A DNA stretch of 64,000 nt from Cercis canadensis (taxonomy: Eukaryota > Streptophyta > Magnoliopsida > Fabales > Fabaceae). Numbering within the stretch: position 1 is the stretch's first letter; each line of letters opens with the position of its first letter. The notes beneath the pieces were generated by a model. That model did not search any database. It was not told where the DNA came from and was given only the letters and a program-made list of their open reading frames with translations. Both the position numbers and the translations under genes were made by a program. The stretch is taken from assembly GCA_003255065.1 (NCBI GenBank), contig QAOA01006449.1, positions 62,001-126,000 on the forward strand, written 5' to 3'. Of this stretch, positions 23,430 to 36,469 are shown piece after piece.

Positions 23430-23720
23430 ATTTTTAATTTAGGTTGTTGGAAGAGTAGCCATTGGAATTACAAAATTCCAAAGAAAATTCTAACGGAACA
23501 GTAATTCTAACGAAAATTCTAATTAAATTTTAACGTTGAAATTTGTTTTTGAAAAAAAAAATTTCAACAAAAATTATACCCAAAAATTCCATTGGAATTT
23601 TTAATATTTAAAAAAAATAAAAAAAATTCACAAATTACTTTTTGTTTTTTGAAATTCCAACGGAATAAATTTTTCGTTGGAATTTTCTAAGTTTTTTTTT
23701 AATATTACTTAGTAAATTCC
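23430..23720. repeat. Cluster of inverted AAATTCCAACGGAA / TTCCGTTGGAATTT-like motifs
   Basis: Several imperfect copies of ATTCCAACGGAA and its complement occur in both orientations within 300 bases (for example near 23470, 23585, 23653 and 23677). Such arrays are typical subterminal regions of plant CACTA elements. No CACTA terminus or target duplication was found beside it, so this is a remnant at best. Confidence 0.3.
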
Positions 23721-23984
23721 TAAATGATATTTCTTAAAAATCAAAATATACCATTTATAAATATATTTTTCATTAAATAATTTCTATAACACAAATATCA
23801 AATTCATTAAATAATTCTCATAAGTTAATAATGTATCGAGTATAAAAGTTTAAATTTCAAATTATTACACCAAGTTTATTTCTAATTGTTCAAAATATAT
23901 ACTGTATAATAAAAGCATACCATTTTCTCAACTACATAAAAATAAAACAAATTTTGTAGAAGAGCAAGATGCTATAACTAAGTT

Positions 23985-24345
23985 TCAGTCTTCATACTCT
24001 GTTTCTTCATCGTCATCTTCATTGTCTCTTGCATATCTTCAACCATGCTTAACATTGTCGCGATCCTCTTCAGTTTCTTTGCTATCTTCTTCCTCAGAAG
24101 TTTCATCTTTTACAGGCCAAGGTTTTTTAATTACATTCGTAGTGGCAGAAGGAGTTGACCTTTTGCATTTTGCAATCTTTGAAGGAGGCAACTTAAAGTT
24201 TGGTTTGGGCTTACTTTGATTCTGACTTTTACCATTTGCTTGTTTCCCACCATAGGCATCTTGGTCACTTGCTTCTTCCATTTCGTTGTCAACATTAGCT
24301 TGAGCATTCTCTGCATAATAAGGGGGTACACCAACACAACACCTT
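23985..24345 (-). pseudogene. C-terminal piece of an unidentified Lys/Glu-rich protein
   Basis: One minus-strand frame reads about PPYYAENAQANVDNEMEEAS, then a Lys-, Pro- and Ser-rich stretch with possible nuclear-localisation character (KPKPNFKLPPSKIAKCKR), then an acidic tail (ETSEEEDSKETEED) that continues past one stop to ETEYED and a second stop. The basic-then-acidic tail suggests a nuclear protein or transposase terminus, but no family was recognised and no upstream exon was found. Confidence 0.25.
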
Positions 24346-25723
24346 CCAAAAGAGAAAACATCAAAACAACATTTAAAGGAAGTAGAACATAAGCAACTCC
24401 AATGATGTTAGGTCCCATGATGAATCTAACCATGAATTCACAATCACAAAACATTTAATTAATGGGGTTGCAGCACTTAAGATGAGATAATTGAATCATA
24501 GCTTCCATACTTTAAAAAGGAATTAGGGAGCAAAGTACAGATCAACCTAATTGGAATTTGTTGAATTCCTTGGTTTAGACTTAAAGAATCTTTTGCCAAT
24601 TAATGACAAATTAGAACCTACTATGTAAACAACATTCATAATCCTTTCTTAAGCATTTAATTAATGGGGTTGTAGCACTTTTTAGATTTACCTAAATTGG
24701 AAATGGAAGCCAAGTTGAATGGTATTGCAGTAGAGTTTAAAATTTACCATTTACCAAAACTGAAAAAAAAAATAAAAGCTTAAAATCTTACCAAAGAAAA
24801 AGGAGAGAAGTTGAATCTACTTGGCTTCCAAATTTCAAACTTGCAAGAAATCAAGTTCACACCATTGATATAACTAAAGAGATGATTTAATTGCTTGCAT
24901 TAGTGAATCAACCACATTAAGATATCCAGCTGAATCTAAACATTAATGATAATATTTACATGCTAAGGGCAATTTTATTCATCTTTTGCTCCTCTGGCCA
25001 AATTGTTATTTTGTCCCCCATTAACTCTAGCTCTAGCTGTGGTCCAAGTGTAATTAATCAACAGTAACTCCAACATGCAAAAAGGTATCTTTTTTGGATA
25101 TGAGGGGTTGAGTATATAATACTCATCATAGGTAGAGGAAATTCAAACAGCTGAAAGCTCAGCTATCATTCACACCAAGAATGAAGATATATCGTTGTTT
25201 TATTTATTTAATCATTATTTTGGAAAATAACATGTAAAAATATTAGAAGCAGTCCCTACTCCTCAATAACAACCTTGCCAAATAAATAGTAACTATACTT
25301 CTAAGAGGACTTTCATCAAACACTTGGTGCTCTCTACAGATGAGCACACGGCCAACCACAAATTCCTCTTTTTTCATAACTAACAACAAACCAAACAACA
25401 CAACTACACATAATTCATCCTAAAAGTACTTAAAAATCATAAAACAATCACAAACAACTCATATATCAAAAGAATAACAACTAGCCCTACAATAATTCCA
25501 ACTATAAAGGCAACTTTTGATTTATGTGAAGAACCTGCCAAGTGAAGAAAAAATAACATTCAACTTGTCAAAGGAGGAAACAGGACAACAACACCTTATA
25601 AAACATAACGAACAAAGTATTGTAATCAAATTGCCTTGATCTGTTTTAGATTCACAAGGATGACTATAATTGACTACTAGCATCTATCAATCCATTACTA
25701 TTACATGGCTATATTTTTAGCAA
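24346..25723. other. Intergenic AT-rich stretch
   Basis: No gene seen. The phrase TTAATTAATGGGGTTG followed by AGCACTT occurs twice, near 24456 and 24658, about 200 bp apart, a hint of an old local duplication. Confidence 0.4.
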
Positions 25724-25728
25724 GAGTG

Positions 25729-27149
25729 TGATGAGCTGCCGAGGCTCCTCAAATTAGTGAAAGTTTAAGGTCGGTTTACCAAAGCTACTTGTAGCATAAG
25801 GCAACCCTAGGTCGAACCAAATGATTATTCTATTTAGTGAATCAATTTTAAGAACATATAAACATGGGGTTTTTGTTTGTTTTAGTGATTGACAGAAATT
25901 AATTATAAGTGGTAAACCTAAAGGAAAACAACCAATCCAAGTCCAACTGATTCTGATTTTAATCCATCATTGATTTCCAAGGATCCATTTAATTATTAAC
26001 CATGTTCTTGGCCTTAGAAAACATCAAGAAACCTCTCAGTCCTCTATGGATATCCACTGGTTAAGCAACCAGAATTCGGATCAACAGGAGTCTAAATGAA
26101 TTAAGCAAACATTCAAGTTCAGTTTAACCTAAGTCCAGAATCTAGCCAAGGGTAATTAATCCATCCAAAAGCTTAAAACCGTTAATTAACCATACAATCC
26201 TCTTTTATCACATGCAAACAGAATATGAAAATCCAAATCCGAATTAAGCAATTCAAACAGAATATTTCAGAGGATTGAAAGAACTTGATTAACAACTAAA
26301 TGAATAACAAGAAAGCATAATCTCATAATTAATAATCAGAATAGCCAAAACCTGGATTGATTGTAGTATTTAGCCCTCCATGAACAAGAGAAGCAAAGTT
26401 CTTACAAAATATCTAGAGAGAAAACTTAAAGACTAAGAAAACTTGAAAAGCTGTCTAAAAATATCCTAAGTCTTCATTCTGATTTTGGCTGCCTCCTTCT
26501 GAACATATAGACCTCCAAAAATGCATGCACACCCAAATTGACCATAGGTCACACTGATTCCCATGGGCCTTAGCTTTCATTGGGCTTTGGTTTGGGCTCA
26601 ATTGGACTTGTGATGAAGAAGTTAGGCCCATTTAAGTGCTAACAGGTCTCTGGAACCATCAGCTAACTTTGACTGGCAATAAGACCATCTAAACTATATA
26701 ATCTGGTTAACCGGTATTCATAACAATTTAAGCTCTGCATCTTAGCTTTCCAATGGTACCAGGTTCAAGGCCACATGACCTATGAAGCTCAAGTTATGGC
26801 CCAAACACTGCATGCGGGTTAGGATCCTGCGACAGCATCTCTTCTCTGGTTTCCAGGCTGCATATGACCTTCTGGACTTCCGAATTGGCTTTAGAGCCCT
26901 GAATGAAAGTTGTAAATAATTCTCTCAGCTTTCCTACAAGGTAAGACTCGAAATTTTTAGACATCTAGAACTCAAGATATGCATGAAACACAGAGACAGC
27001 ATAAAATGCTCAGTATTGCTGAAAATTGCAATTAGGTACAAATGGATCCAAAGTCATGAAATGAGGCCCAAGCCCAATCAAATAGGCCCAAAAGAGGTTT
27101 AAGAAGCTAAATATGAGGGTTAACTACTGTATAAAAAGTGTGTTCACCA
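25729..27149 (-). repeat. 3' LTR of copy E (left on the plus strand)
   Basis: 1421 bp. On the minus strand it starts TGGTGAACACAC just after the polypurine tract and ends ...GGCAGCTCATCA. It shares GGATCC and CCGCATGCAGTGTTTGG blocks with the LTRs of copy A. Confidence 0.9.
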
Positions 27150-28616
27150 AATTCCCCCACACTTAGCTTTTGCACGTCTCGGGCAAAATAGAATTCCAAA
27201 ACTAAGAAAAGAAAGAACAAGGAAACAAAAACAAATTTAAAAACTAAAGAATCACCTCCCAATGATATTTAAGATATGCAGAAGTTCATACCACAAGTAA
27301 GATGAGCAATTAAAAATTCAAGGCTGTCACAACATTCATGAAGTAAAATTTCTTCACATCCAAAATCAACAATTAAGGTAACTTCAATTGAAAAACATGA
27401 GTTAAGAATGATAGATCCTCACAAGATATACTCTCAATCCCTCAAGTGTTTAGAAAGTAGGTACTTCACTCAATCAAACTCATGAATTAAGAGGACTTTA
27501 TTTAAGGTTGTAATAAGGTCAAGGTAAAGGAATGAATCAAAATGGATATCACAAGGTAAAACCCCAAAGAGAATAAAAGAACATTGGAGAGGAACTCAAA
27601 TGACAAGCATTAAATTCCAAGTGTGTAAAGCATATTCTCCTTCCTTTGCACATATTCCTTTCTTTTCTTTTTCTTTTCCTTTTCACAATTCTGATTTTTT
27701 TTTTTAATGAACCAATTGGCTCTTTCAATTTTTTTTTTTTTTTTTTCTTTCTTTCACATCTCACTTTGCACATTGAAATTCACAACCTCCACACTTGTAC
27801 TATTAATTACCCACAAGCATAAGAGCTCCTCCAAGACAATGAACCAATGCTCTCTCATTCCCTAAGGTAAGGTAACAACATGGTATTTTTGTACATAGGC
27901 ATATAATGAGCTAAGATCAAAGATAGGAAAATAGGCTCAATGGGGGTAATCAAAGGGAAATAATACAAGGTTGGCTATTTGGCAAAGTAGCTAAATCAAG
28001 AAAGAATATCTCAATCATGTTCATGTATGCAAATGAAAATGTAGCCTAAAAAAGAATCAAGCAAGTTCTAGAGTGAACAAATTCCATGAGTGAAAATCAC
28101 ACAAGAAGGAAAAGAATGGCACAAATGTTAAATCCATCCATTAAAAGGCTCAAAACTCACAATGCATGTATCTATCAAACTTAATCACCAATCTAACATC
28201 TAAAACCAATCATGTAAAATTAAGGATGGAAAACAAGTTATTCAATCATGCTATGAACCTTGAAATGTAATTACTTCAAACTTACAGCTTTACAAATGCT
28301 AAAACATCATTGGAAGACAATTAAAACAGAAAACAACAGAGAGACTAAAAACAGAAAATAGAAAACAACAAATTAACAAAAATAGTAAAGTAAACAGAAA
28401 ACTAATCAACTAAACAACAATCCCTATGTAAAAACTAAACTAATCAACTAATCAGAAAACAATAAAGTAACTAAACTATACAGAAATCTCTCCCCCACAC
28501 TTAAATTTGACATTGTCTTCAATGAAAAAACTTCAAAAAGTAGCAACATATGATAATTAATAGCAAGCAGTCACATAAAGACAAGTAAAATAAAAGAGAG
28601 AGAAGAAACATCCTTA
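27150..28616 (-). other. Non-coding 3' region of copy E with two polypurine tracts
   Basis: Minus-strand AAGTGTGGGGGAATT at 27150-27165 is the 3' polypurine tract. A second AAGTGTGGGGGAGA-like tract lies at 28488-28503, just after pol. A small inverted repeat (TTTGC/GCAAA) lies at 27168-27186 beside the 3' tract, as in copy A. Homopolymer T runs occur near 27690 and 27730. No env-like gene was seen. Confidence 0.7.
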
Positions 28617-31600
28617 TTAGGGGAGGTAGATGACATCTTGCAAGTGGACCTCCTCCACAATGTCCTTTTGAGCGCCCTCATAGAATGGCTTGAGGCGATG
28701 CCCATTCACCTTGAAAGCCTTGCTGGTGGACTCACTCGCTATCTCGACTGCACCATAAGGAAAAACCTTGGTGACAACAAACGGACCAAGCCACCGAGAG
28801 CAGAGCTTGCCCAGCATGAGCTTTAGACGGGAGTTATACAAGAGAACTTTCTGGCCAATAGAGAACTCCTTCCTCAGCACCATGTTATCGTGAAACCGCT
28901 TGGTCTTTTCCTTGTAGATGCGAGAGCTCTCATAAGCATCCAAACGAAGCTCCTCAAGCTCTTTGAGGTGAAGCTTTCTCTGGGATCTGACTTGGCTCAA
29001 ATCAAGGTTGCACTGCTTGACCGCCCAATAGGCCTTATGCTCAAGCTCCACTGGAAGGTGGCATGCTTTGCCAAAAACTATCCAGTAGGGAGACATCCCA
29101 ATAGGTGTCTTGAACGTAGTCCGGTATGCCCACAGAGCATCCTCGAGTCGCAAACTCCAGTCCTTCCTATTAGGTTGGACAGTCTTCTCCAAGATACGCT
29201 TGATCTCCCTGTTGGAGACTTCAGCTTGCCCATTGGTTTGAGGGTGGTAAGGGGTCGAAACCTTATGCATGACTCCATATTTCTTCATTAAAGCCGCCAT
29301 GGTCCGGTTGCAGAAATATGAACCCTGATCACTGATGATGGCCCTAGGAATGCCAAATCTGCAGAAAATGTTTGATCTAACAAAATTCACAACAATTTTA
29401 GAATCATCAGTACGAGTGGCTTTCGCCTCCACCCACTTAGACACATAATCCACAACAAGTAAAATGTAAACAGAATCGAAAGAAACAGGAAAAGGCCCCA
29501 TAAAGTCAATACCCCAAACATAAAAAATCTCACAGAATAGTAAAGGCTGTTGGGGCATCTCATGCCTATGGGAAATATTCCCGGTTCTCTGACATTGTTC
29601 ACAAGATTTACAAAATATGTGTGCATCCCTAAATAAAGTGACCCAATACAATCAGGAGTCTAAGAATTTCTTAGTCGTACGTTGAGGACCAAAATGTCCA
29701 CCACATGCAAAGGTATGGCAAAAGCTAAGAACAGACTGAAACTCATTATCAGGCACACATCTCCTAATGATTTGATCACTACAAAATTTCCAGAGATAGG
29801 GATCATCCCACACATAATATTTCGCCTTACTCTTTAAGTTGTCTATTTGTGCACGTGTGAGGTGTGAGGGAAAAGCATGGGTAGCTAGATAATTTACAAG
29901 ATCTGCATACTATGGAAACTCACCATGCAGCCCTAATAGCTGCTCGTCAGGAAAGGAATCCTGAATGGGCAGTGGATCAGGATCTCGCTCTATGCGGCTC
30001 AGGTGGTCAGCAACCAGGTTCTCTGCTCCACTTTTGTCTCGGATCTCCACATCAAACTCTTGGAGCAGCAACATCCACCTAATTAGTCATGGCTTGGCAT
30101 CCAGTTTCTTCAAGAGATACTTTAGAACTGTATGATCTGAAAACACCACAACCTTAGAATCTATCAAATAAGACTTGAACTTATCTAATGCAAAAACAAT
30201 AGATAAAAGTTCTTTTTCGGTGGTTGTGTAGTTTGCTTGAGCAGCATCTAGAGTTCTTGAAGCATAGTAAACCACATGGGAAACTTTGGCCACTCGCTGC
30301 GCCAAGACAGCTCCTAAGGCATAGTTAGAAGCGTCACACATCAGCTCGAATGGGAGTGTCCAATCAGGTGGCTAAATGACAGGAGTACTGGTCAGAGCCA
30401 TCTTCAGGCGGTTGAAAGCTTCCTTGCACTTCTGATCAAACAGAAACTCCACATCTTTTTGCAGAAGACTAGACAGTGGGATGACTATCTTGCTGAAGTC
30501 TTTGATAAAGCGCCGGTAGAAACCTGCATGTCCAAGAAATGACCGAACTTCCCGCACGCATGTAGGGTAAGATAAAACAGTAATGACATTAATTTTAGCA
30601 GGATCTACCTCAACCCCCTTTCTAGACACCAGATGGCCTAAAACAAACCTTGCTCTACCATGAAATGACATTTTTTAAAATTTAAGACAAGGTTAGTCTC
30701 AATGCAGCGATGCAAACTCTAGCTAAGCTATTCGGGCAGGCATCAAAAGAAGAACCATAGACAGTAAAATCGTCCATAAACACCTCCATACACTCCTCTA
30801 AAAAATCAAAAAATATACTTACCATGCACCGCTGGAAGGTACCAGGGGCGTTGCAAAGGCTGAAAGGCATCTGCCGGTAAGCAAACGTGCTGAAGGGACA
30901 TGTAAAAGTGGTCTTCTCTTGATCCTCCGGTGCAATGTGAATCTGGAAGTATCCAGTGTAGCCATCCAGGAAGCAGTAATGCGATTTCCCAGCTAACCGC
31001 TCCAGCATTTGATCGATGAACGGCAAGGGATAATGATCCTTCTTGGTGGCTTGATTAAGCCTCCTATAATCGATGTAGACCCACCAGCTATTCTGCACTC
31101 GGGTAGGTAGCAGCTCGTTGTTCTGGTTGGCCACCACTGTAACCCCGGATTTCTTCGGGACGACCTGCACTGGGCTTACCCAAGTGCTGTCAGATATAGG
31201 ATAAATGATGTCAGCTTGCAGAAGCTTGGTCATCTCCTTCTTTACCACATCCAGAATGAGATGATTTAGTCGCCTCTGGGGTTGCCTCACTGGTTTAGCG
31301 CCATCTTCAAGTAATATGCAATGCATGCATGTAGATGGACTAATGCCAGGAATATTTGCTAATGTCCAGCCAATGGCTTGCTTGTGCTCTCTCAAGATCA
31401 GTAGCAGTCTCTCTTCCTGTTCAGGAAGCAAATTGTTAGCCACAATTACAGGAAGCTGCTCTACAGATGCCAAATATGCATACTTCAGATGCTTAGGCAG
31501 AGGCTTCAACTCTAGCTTGGGTGGCTACACTGCAGAGGGCAGTAATCTAGGTGGCTGAATTCCAATCTCTGCAGACTGAATCTCCACATGAATAGCAGCT

Positions 31601-32400
31601 ACTGCCTGCTCTGGGGAACCAGAGTCATCATCACGTAAGAAGGTGGAGATCTCAGCACAAATAGAATAGATAGAATCACCGTCACAATCAGTACAAAGAT
31701 TGGCACTGAATAGAATCATCAAAACCAGCTAAATCAGGTAAATCAGCACACAAATGACGGTAAACATCCTCAACCAAATCATCAATCACATCAATATGAA
31801 AAACAGAATGTTCATCCATGGGATGCTTCACAACATAAAAAATATTGAACTGCACAACAGAATCGCCAAACTCCATGGATAGAGTTCCCGCATACACATC
31901 AATCTTGGTCCGCGCAGTCTTGAGGAATGGTCTGCCCAGAATGAGTGGAGCTTTGCTGGACTGTGACTGTCCCTCCATCTCCAGAATGTAGAAATCAATA
32001 GGAAAGATTAGCTCATCAACTCTGACCAACACATCCTCAATCAATCCAGCTGGATAGGCACTGCTCCTGTTGGCTAACTGAATCACAACTCCTGTGGCAT
32101 TCAAGGGTCTAAGCCCGAGGAAACTGAAAACAGACATAGGCATGACATTTATAGAAGCGCCTAGATCTAGCATGGCATGCTCAAACTTGGAATTGCCTAT
32201 AACACAGGGAATTGTGAAAGTTCTTAGATCCTTGCACTTCTGGGGCAGAGGCTAAATAAGGGCTGAGACATTTTGACTCATGCTGATTTGCTCATTGCCC
32301 TTCAGTCGCCTCCTCTGAGTGCATAATTCCTTGAGAAATTTGGCATATTTAGGAATTTGCTTGATAGCATCCAGCAATGGAATGTTAACTTTCACCTTCC
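28617..32400 (-). pseudogene. pol region of copy E: protease, reverse transcriptase, RNase H, integrase
   Basis: Minus-strand parts: protease near 31850-32200 (LDLGASINVMP, LILGRPFLKTARTKIDV); reverse transcriptase near 30400-31510 (LNQATKKDHYPLPFIDQM, FMDD); RNase H near 30080-30340 (YTTTEKELLSIVFALDKF); integrase near 28750-29700 ([42 protein letters not shown]) with an open C-terminal half that ends at 28617. No chromodomain. Fossil with several breaks; the integrase part is the best preserved. Confidence 0.88.
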
Positions 32401-34380
32401 TGAACGTCTGCAGAAGCTCTCTATCCTTCTCAACCTCATCTTGCTTCTTGAACTGAGTGGCTCTCTGTGGAAAGGGAAGAGCTACTCCAGGCGTCTTGCT
32501 CTCAGGTGCAAGGGTGATTGGCTCAGAAATTGCTTTCTCTGACGGTTGGGACTCGGTTGCAGGTTAAGGCTTGGCTGGGACTTGCAAGAATTTTCCAGAC
32601 CTCAGTGTGATAGCACTCACATTACTCCCATTTGGATTAGGAATTGTCTGTGAAGGAAGTTTGCCAGAACCCTTCGACCGCAACTGACTCATCGATGATG
32701 CCAATTGCCCAATCTACGTTTCCAGATTCTACATGGTGGACTCTGCCCTCTGTTGGAATTGAATGTTGCTGGTGGCCATCTGCTTCACCAAATTTTCCAA
32801 TGAAGGCTCAGGTTTGGATGTTAAGGGGCCGGCTGGCTGCATAGGCTGCTGCTGGAATGGTGGCCTAGTTTGTTGAAACTGGTTCTGCCTTGCTGGTTGA
32901 AATTGGTTCTGTTGTTGCCAGGGTTGCCTATACTGCTGCTGCTGCTGCTGTGGCTGTTGTTGGGAGGACTGCTGTTGTGGTGCTGCAGCATTACCATAAT
33001 GAAAATTTGGATGATCCCTTCAACTAGGGTTGTAAGTGTTGGAGTACGGATCATATCTAGACTGCTGCTGCGGTTGGTATTGGGGTCTACCAGGAAAAAC
33101 ACCTGCTGCAGCTACAGAGGGATCCTGAAATCCAGAATCACCATCTTGCAGTTAGGGCACGCGTCTGTGGGATGGGATGGACAAGTGCAAATGCCACACA
33201 AGCTTGCAGGTTGAGGTGTAGGTACTTGTTGCCCCACTGCCAACTGCCTCACCAAGGAGGTCAATTCATCAAGTCTATGCTCCAATTTTTGTTGGTCAGC
33301 AAGTGATACACCAACTTCATTGACTCCCCTAGTGGAATGAATCATCCTGACACCAAACTGCTAGGAATTTTCTACCATATTGGAAATCAAAGCTTTGGCA
33401 GCAGCTGGTGTTTTATCCACTAATGCTCCTCCACTCGCAGAATCAATGTTACTTCTATCTGNCATCAAGTCTGTGCTCCAATTTTTGTTGGTTAGCAAGT
33501 GATACACCAACTTCATTGACTCCCCTAGTGGAATGAATCATCCTGACACCAAACTGCTAGGAATTTTCTACCATATTGGAAATCAAAGCTTTGGCAGCAG
33601 CTGGTGTTTTATCCACTAATGCTCCTCCACTCGCAGAATCAATGTTACTTCTATCTGGAGGTGACAAGCCCTCATAGAAATATTGTATCAAAAGCTGATC
33701 ACTTATCTGATGATGAAGGCAGCTTGAGCAAAGCTTAGTAAACCTCTCCCAATACTCATGCAATGTCTCCCCTGGCAGTTGCCTTATGCCACATATGTTT
33801 TTTCGAATGGCAGCAGTTCTGGATGCAAGGAAGAACTTTGCCAAAAACAGCTTCTTCATGTCACTCTAATTTCTGACCGAACCTTGTGACAAATAAAAGA
33901 GCCAGTCCTTAGCTGCACGGAGAAAGGGAATGCTTTCAACTTGATCTGCTCTTCAGAGATTCCTTGTGGTCTCATTGTGGAACAAACCACATGGAATTCC
34001 TTGAGATGTTTATGAGGATCTTCACCTGCAAGACCATGAAACTTTGGCAGCAAGTGTATCAATCCAAATTTCAATTCGAAAGCAGTATCAATTTCAGGAT
34101 ATTAGATCCCTAAAGGTTGATAAGCAATATCAAGGGTAGCCAATTCCTTAAAAGTTCTATCCCTAGCTTGCATATTATTATTATTTCCAGCCTTGTTAGC
34201 ATTATCAGCTCTATTAGCTTCATCAACAGGATCAGCAACAAGAATAACAATAAGAGGTCTATTGTCAGCCATGGTTGGTTCTAAACTATCAACAGCCCTA
34301 TGTGCTCTATTAAGTGTATGCAAGGTTCTCTCTATTTCAAGGTCTACTTCAAGTAATTCAAGAGGAGAAGACCTAGTCAT
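32400..34380 (-). pseudogene. gag region of copy E
   Basis: Minus strand. The N terminus resembles copy A (TRSSPLELLEVDLEIERTL); the gag core is near 33550-34070 (HLLPKFHGLAGEDPHKHLKE); a zinc knuckle CGICTCPSHPTDAC (CX2CX4HX4C) lies near 33170; a Gln-rich linker from a CTG/CTN run lies near 32850-33070. An N at 33462 and repeated flanks (separate entry) make the assembly unreliable here. Fossil. Confidence 0.82.
33267..33657. repeat. 195-bp direct repeat around a single N (assembly join)
   Basis: 33267-33461 and 33463-33657 are the same 195 bases with about two mismatches, separated by one N at 33462. Two overlapping contigs or haplotypes placed end to end explain this better than a biological duplication. 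Confidence 0.8.
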
Positions 34381-35044
34381 ACACCATGCAAACCAGTGGC
34401 TAAATACCTAAACACACAAAAATGACAGAATTTGATTAAAACAGAAACACACCAAAAGCACAAAACAAAGGCAAAAAAACACTAAAATAAGACTAGAAAA
34501 GGTATCTAAACAGTTTTAAAAAAATTTCTACCACCACAGCATGAAAGCTGGATGAAAATAGAACTCAAAAATCAAATAAAAAATCTTTAAAAAATGGAAA
34601 AAGTGGTCAAAACAGTGGAATTTGGCTTAAAAAGGCAGACCTCACGGCCAAAAGCTGTGACTGTTGGTTGTTAGCCCCTTTTCCTTCAACTTACCAAGTT
34701 TCAGGTCAATCGGAGCACAAAATTTTGGCCGAAACAGTACAACCGAAAATCACTAATTCAAGCCAAATCAAAGGGAAAACAAGGAAAAATGGAACCAAAT
34801 CAACAGGATTCACACAAGGACAACCTAAAACATTGAGGGGAACCTCAAAGCAAGAAAAACAGTGGCCACAGGTCTCACATAGAATAGATACTTGGTCAAA
34901 AAATTATGAAAAAGTGGCCAAAACCCTAAAAAGAACACAAACTCAAACACAAGCAGGGTGAATCAGGGGGAAATTAAAAGTCATTTTTACTACTAATAAT
35001 ATTGGTTCAAAGATAGAACAATCCCCAGCAACGGCGCCAAAATT
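34381..35044 (-). other. Leader and primer binding site of copy E
   Basis: The minus strand has TGGCGCCGTTGCTGGGGA at 35022-35039, complementary to plant tRNA-Asp with one mismatch, five bases from the LTR. The rest is untranslated leader resembling that of copy A. Confidence 0.8.
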
Positions 35045-36464
35045 TGATGAGTTGCCGAGGCTCCTCAAATTAGTGAAAGTTTAAGGTCAGTTTACCTAAG
35101 CTACTTGTAACATAAGGCAACCCTAGGTCAAACCAAAGGATTATTCTATTTAGTGAATCAGTTTTAAGAACATATAAACAAGGGGGTTTTGTTTGTTTTA
35201 GTGATTGACAGAAATTAATTATAAGTGGTAAACCTAAAGGAAAACAACCAATCCAAGTCCAACTGATTCTGATTTTAATCCATCCTTGATTTCCAAGGAT
35301 CCATTTAATTATTAACCATGTTCTTGGCCTTAGAAAATATCAAGAAGCCTCTCAGTCCTCTATGGATATCCACTGGTTAAGAAACTAGAATTCGGATCAA
35401 CAGGAGTCTAAATGAATTAAGCAAATATTCAAGTCCAGTTTAACCTAAGTCCAGAATCCAGCCAAGGGTAATTAATCCGTCCAAAAGCTTAGAACCATTA
35501 ATTAATCATACAATCCTCTTTTATCACATGCAAACAAAATATGAAAATCCAAATCCGAATTAAGCAATTCAAACAGAATATTTCAGAGGATTGAAAGAAC
35601 TTGATTAACAACTAAATGAATAACAACAAAACATAATCTCAGAATTAATAATCAGAACAGCCAAAACCTGGATTGATTGAAGTATTTAGCCCTCCATGAA
35701 TAAGAGAAGCCAAGTTCTTACAAAATATCTAGAGAGAAAACTTAAAGACTAAGAAAACTTGAAAAGCTGTCTAAAAATATCCTAAGTCTTCATTCTGTTT
35801 CGGCTGCCTCCTTCTGCACATATAGACCTCTAAAAATGCATGCACACCCAAATTTCCCTTACATCACACTGATTCCCATGGGCCTTAGCTTTCATTGGGC
35901 TTTGGTTTGGGCTCAATTGGACTTGTGATGAAGAAGTTAAGCCTATTTAAGTGCCAACAGGTCTCTGGAACCATCATCTAACTTCGATTGGTAATAAGAT
36001 CATCTAAACTATATAATCTGGTTAACCGGTCTGCATAACAATTGAAGCTCTATATCTTAGATTTCCAATGGGACCAGTTTCAAGTCTATATGACATTTGA
36101 AGCTCAAGTTATAGCCCAAACACTGCATGCGGGTCAGGATCCTGCGACAGCATCTCTTCTCTGGTTTCCAGGCTGCATATGACCTTCTGGACGTCTGAAT
36201 TGGCTTTGGAGCCCTGAATGAAAGTTGTAGATAATTCTCTCAGATTTCCTACAAGGTAAGACTCGAAATTTTTAGACATGCAGAACTCAAGATATGCATG
36301 AAACACAGAGACAGCATAAAATGCTCAGTATTGCTGAAAATTGCAATTAGGCACAAATGGATCCAAAGTCATGAAATGAGGCCCAAGCCCAATCAAATAG
36401 GCCCAAAAGAGGTTTAAGAAGCTAAATATGAGAGTTAACTACTGTATAAAAAGTGTGTTCATCA
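35045..36464 (-). repeat. 5' LTR of copy E (right on the plus strand)
   Basis: 1420 bp, homologous to 25729-27149, ending on the plus strand in GTTCATCA and followed by the GAGTG target copy. Confidence 0.9.
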
Positions 36465-36469
36465 GAGTG

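Larger units (their letters stand above)
25729..36464 (-). mobile_element. Athila-lineage Ty3/gypsy LTR retrotransposon, copy E, full length
   Basis: Two 1.42-kb LTRs flank a complete set of parts on the minus strand: primer site, leader, gag, protease, reverse transcriptase, RNase H, integrase, non-coding tail and polypurine tract. A perfect 5-bp target duplication, GAGTG, lies at 25724-25728 and 36465-36469. The whole element is 10.7 kb. LTRs differ by about 3-4% by eye. Coding is broken at roughly ten places, so it is a fossil, although structurally whole. It is related to copy A in LTR, gag and pol. Confidence 0.93.
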
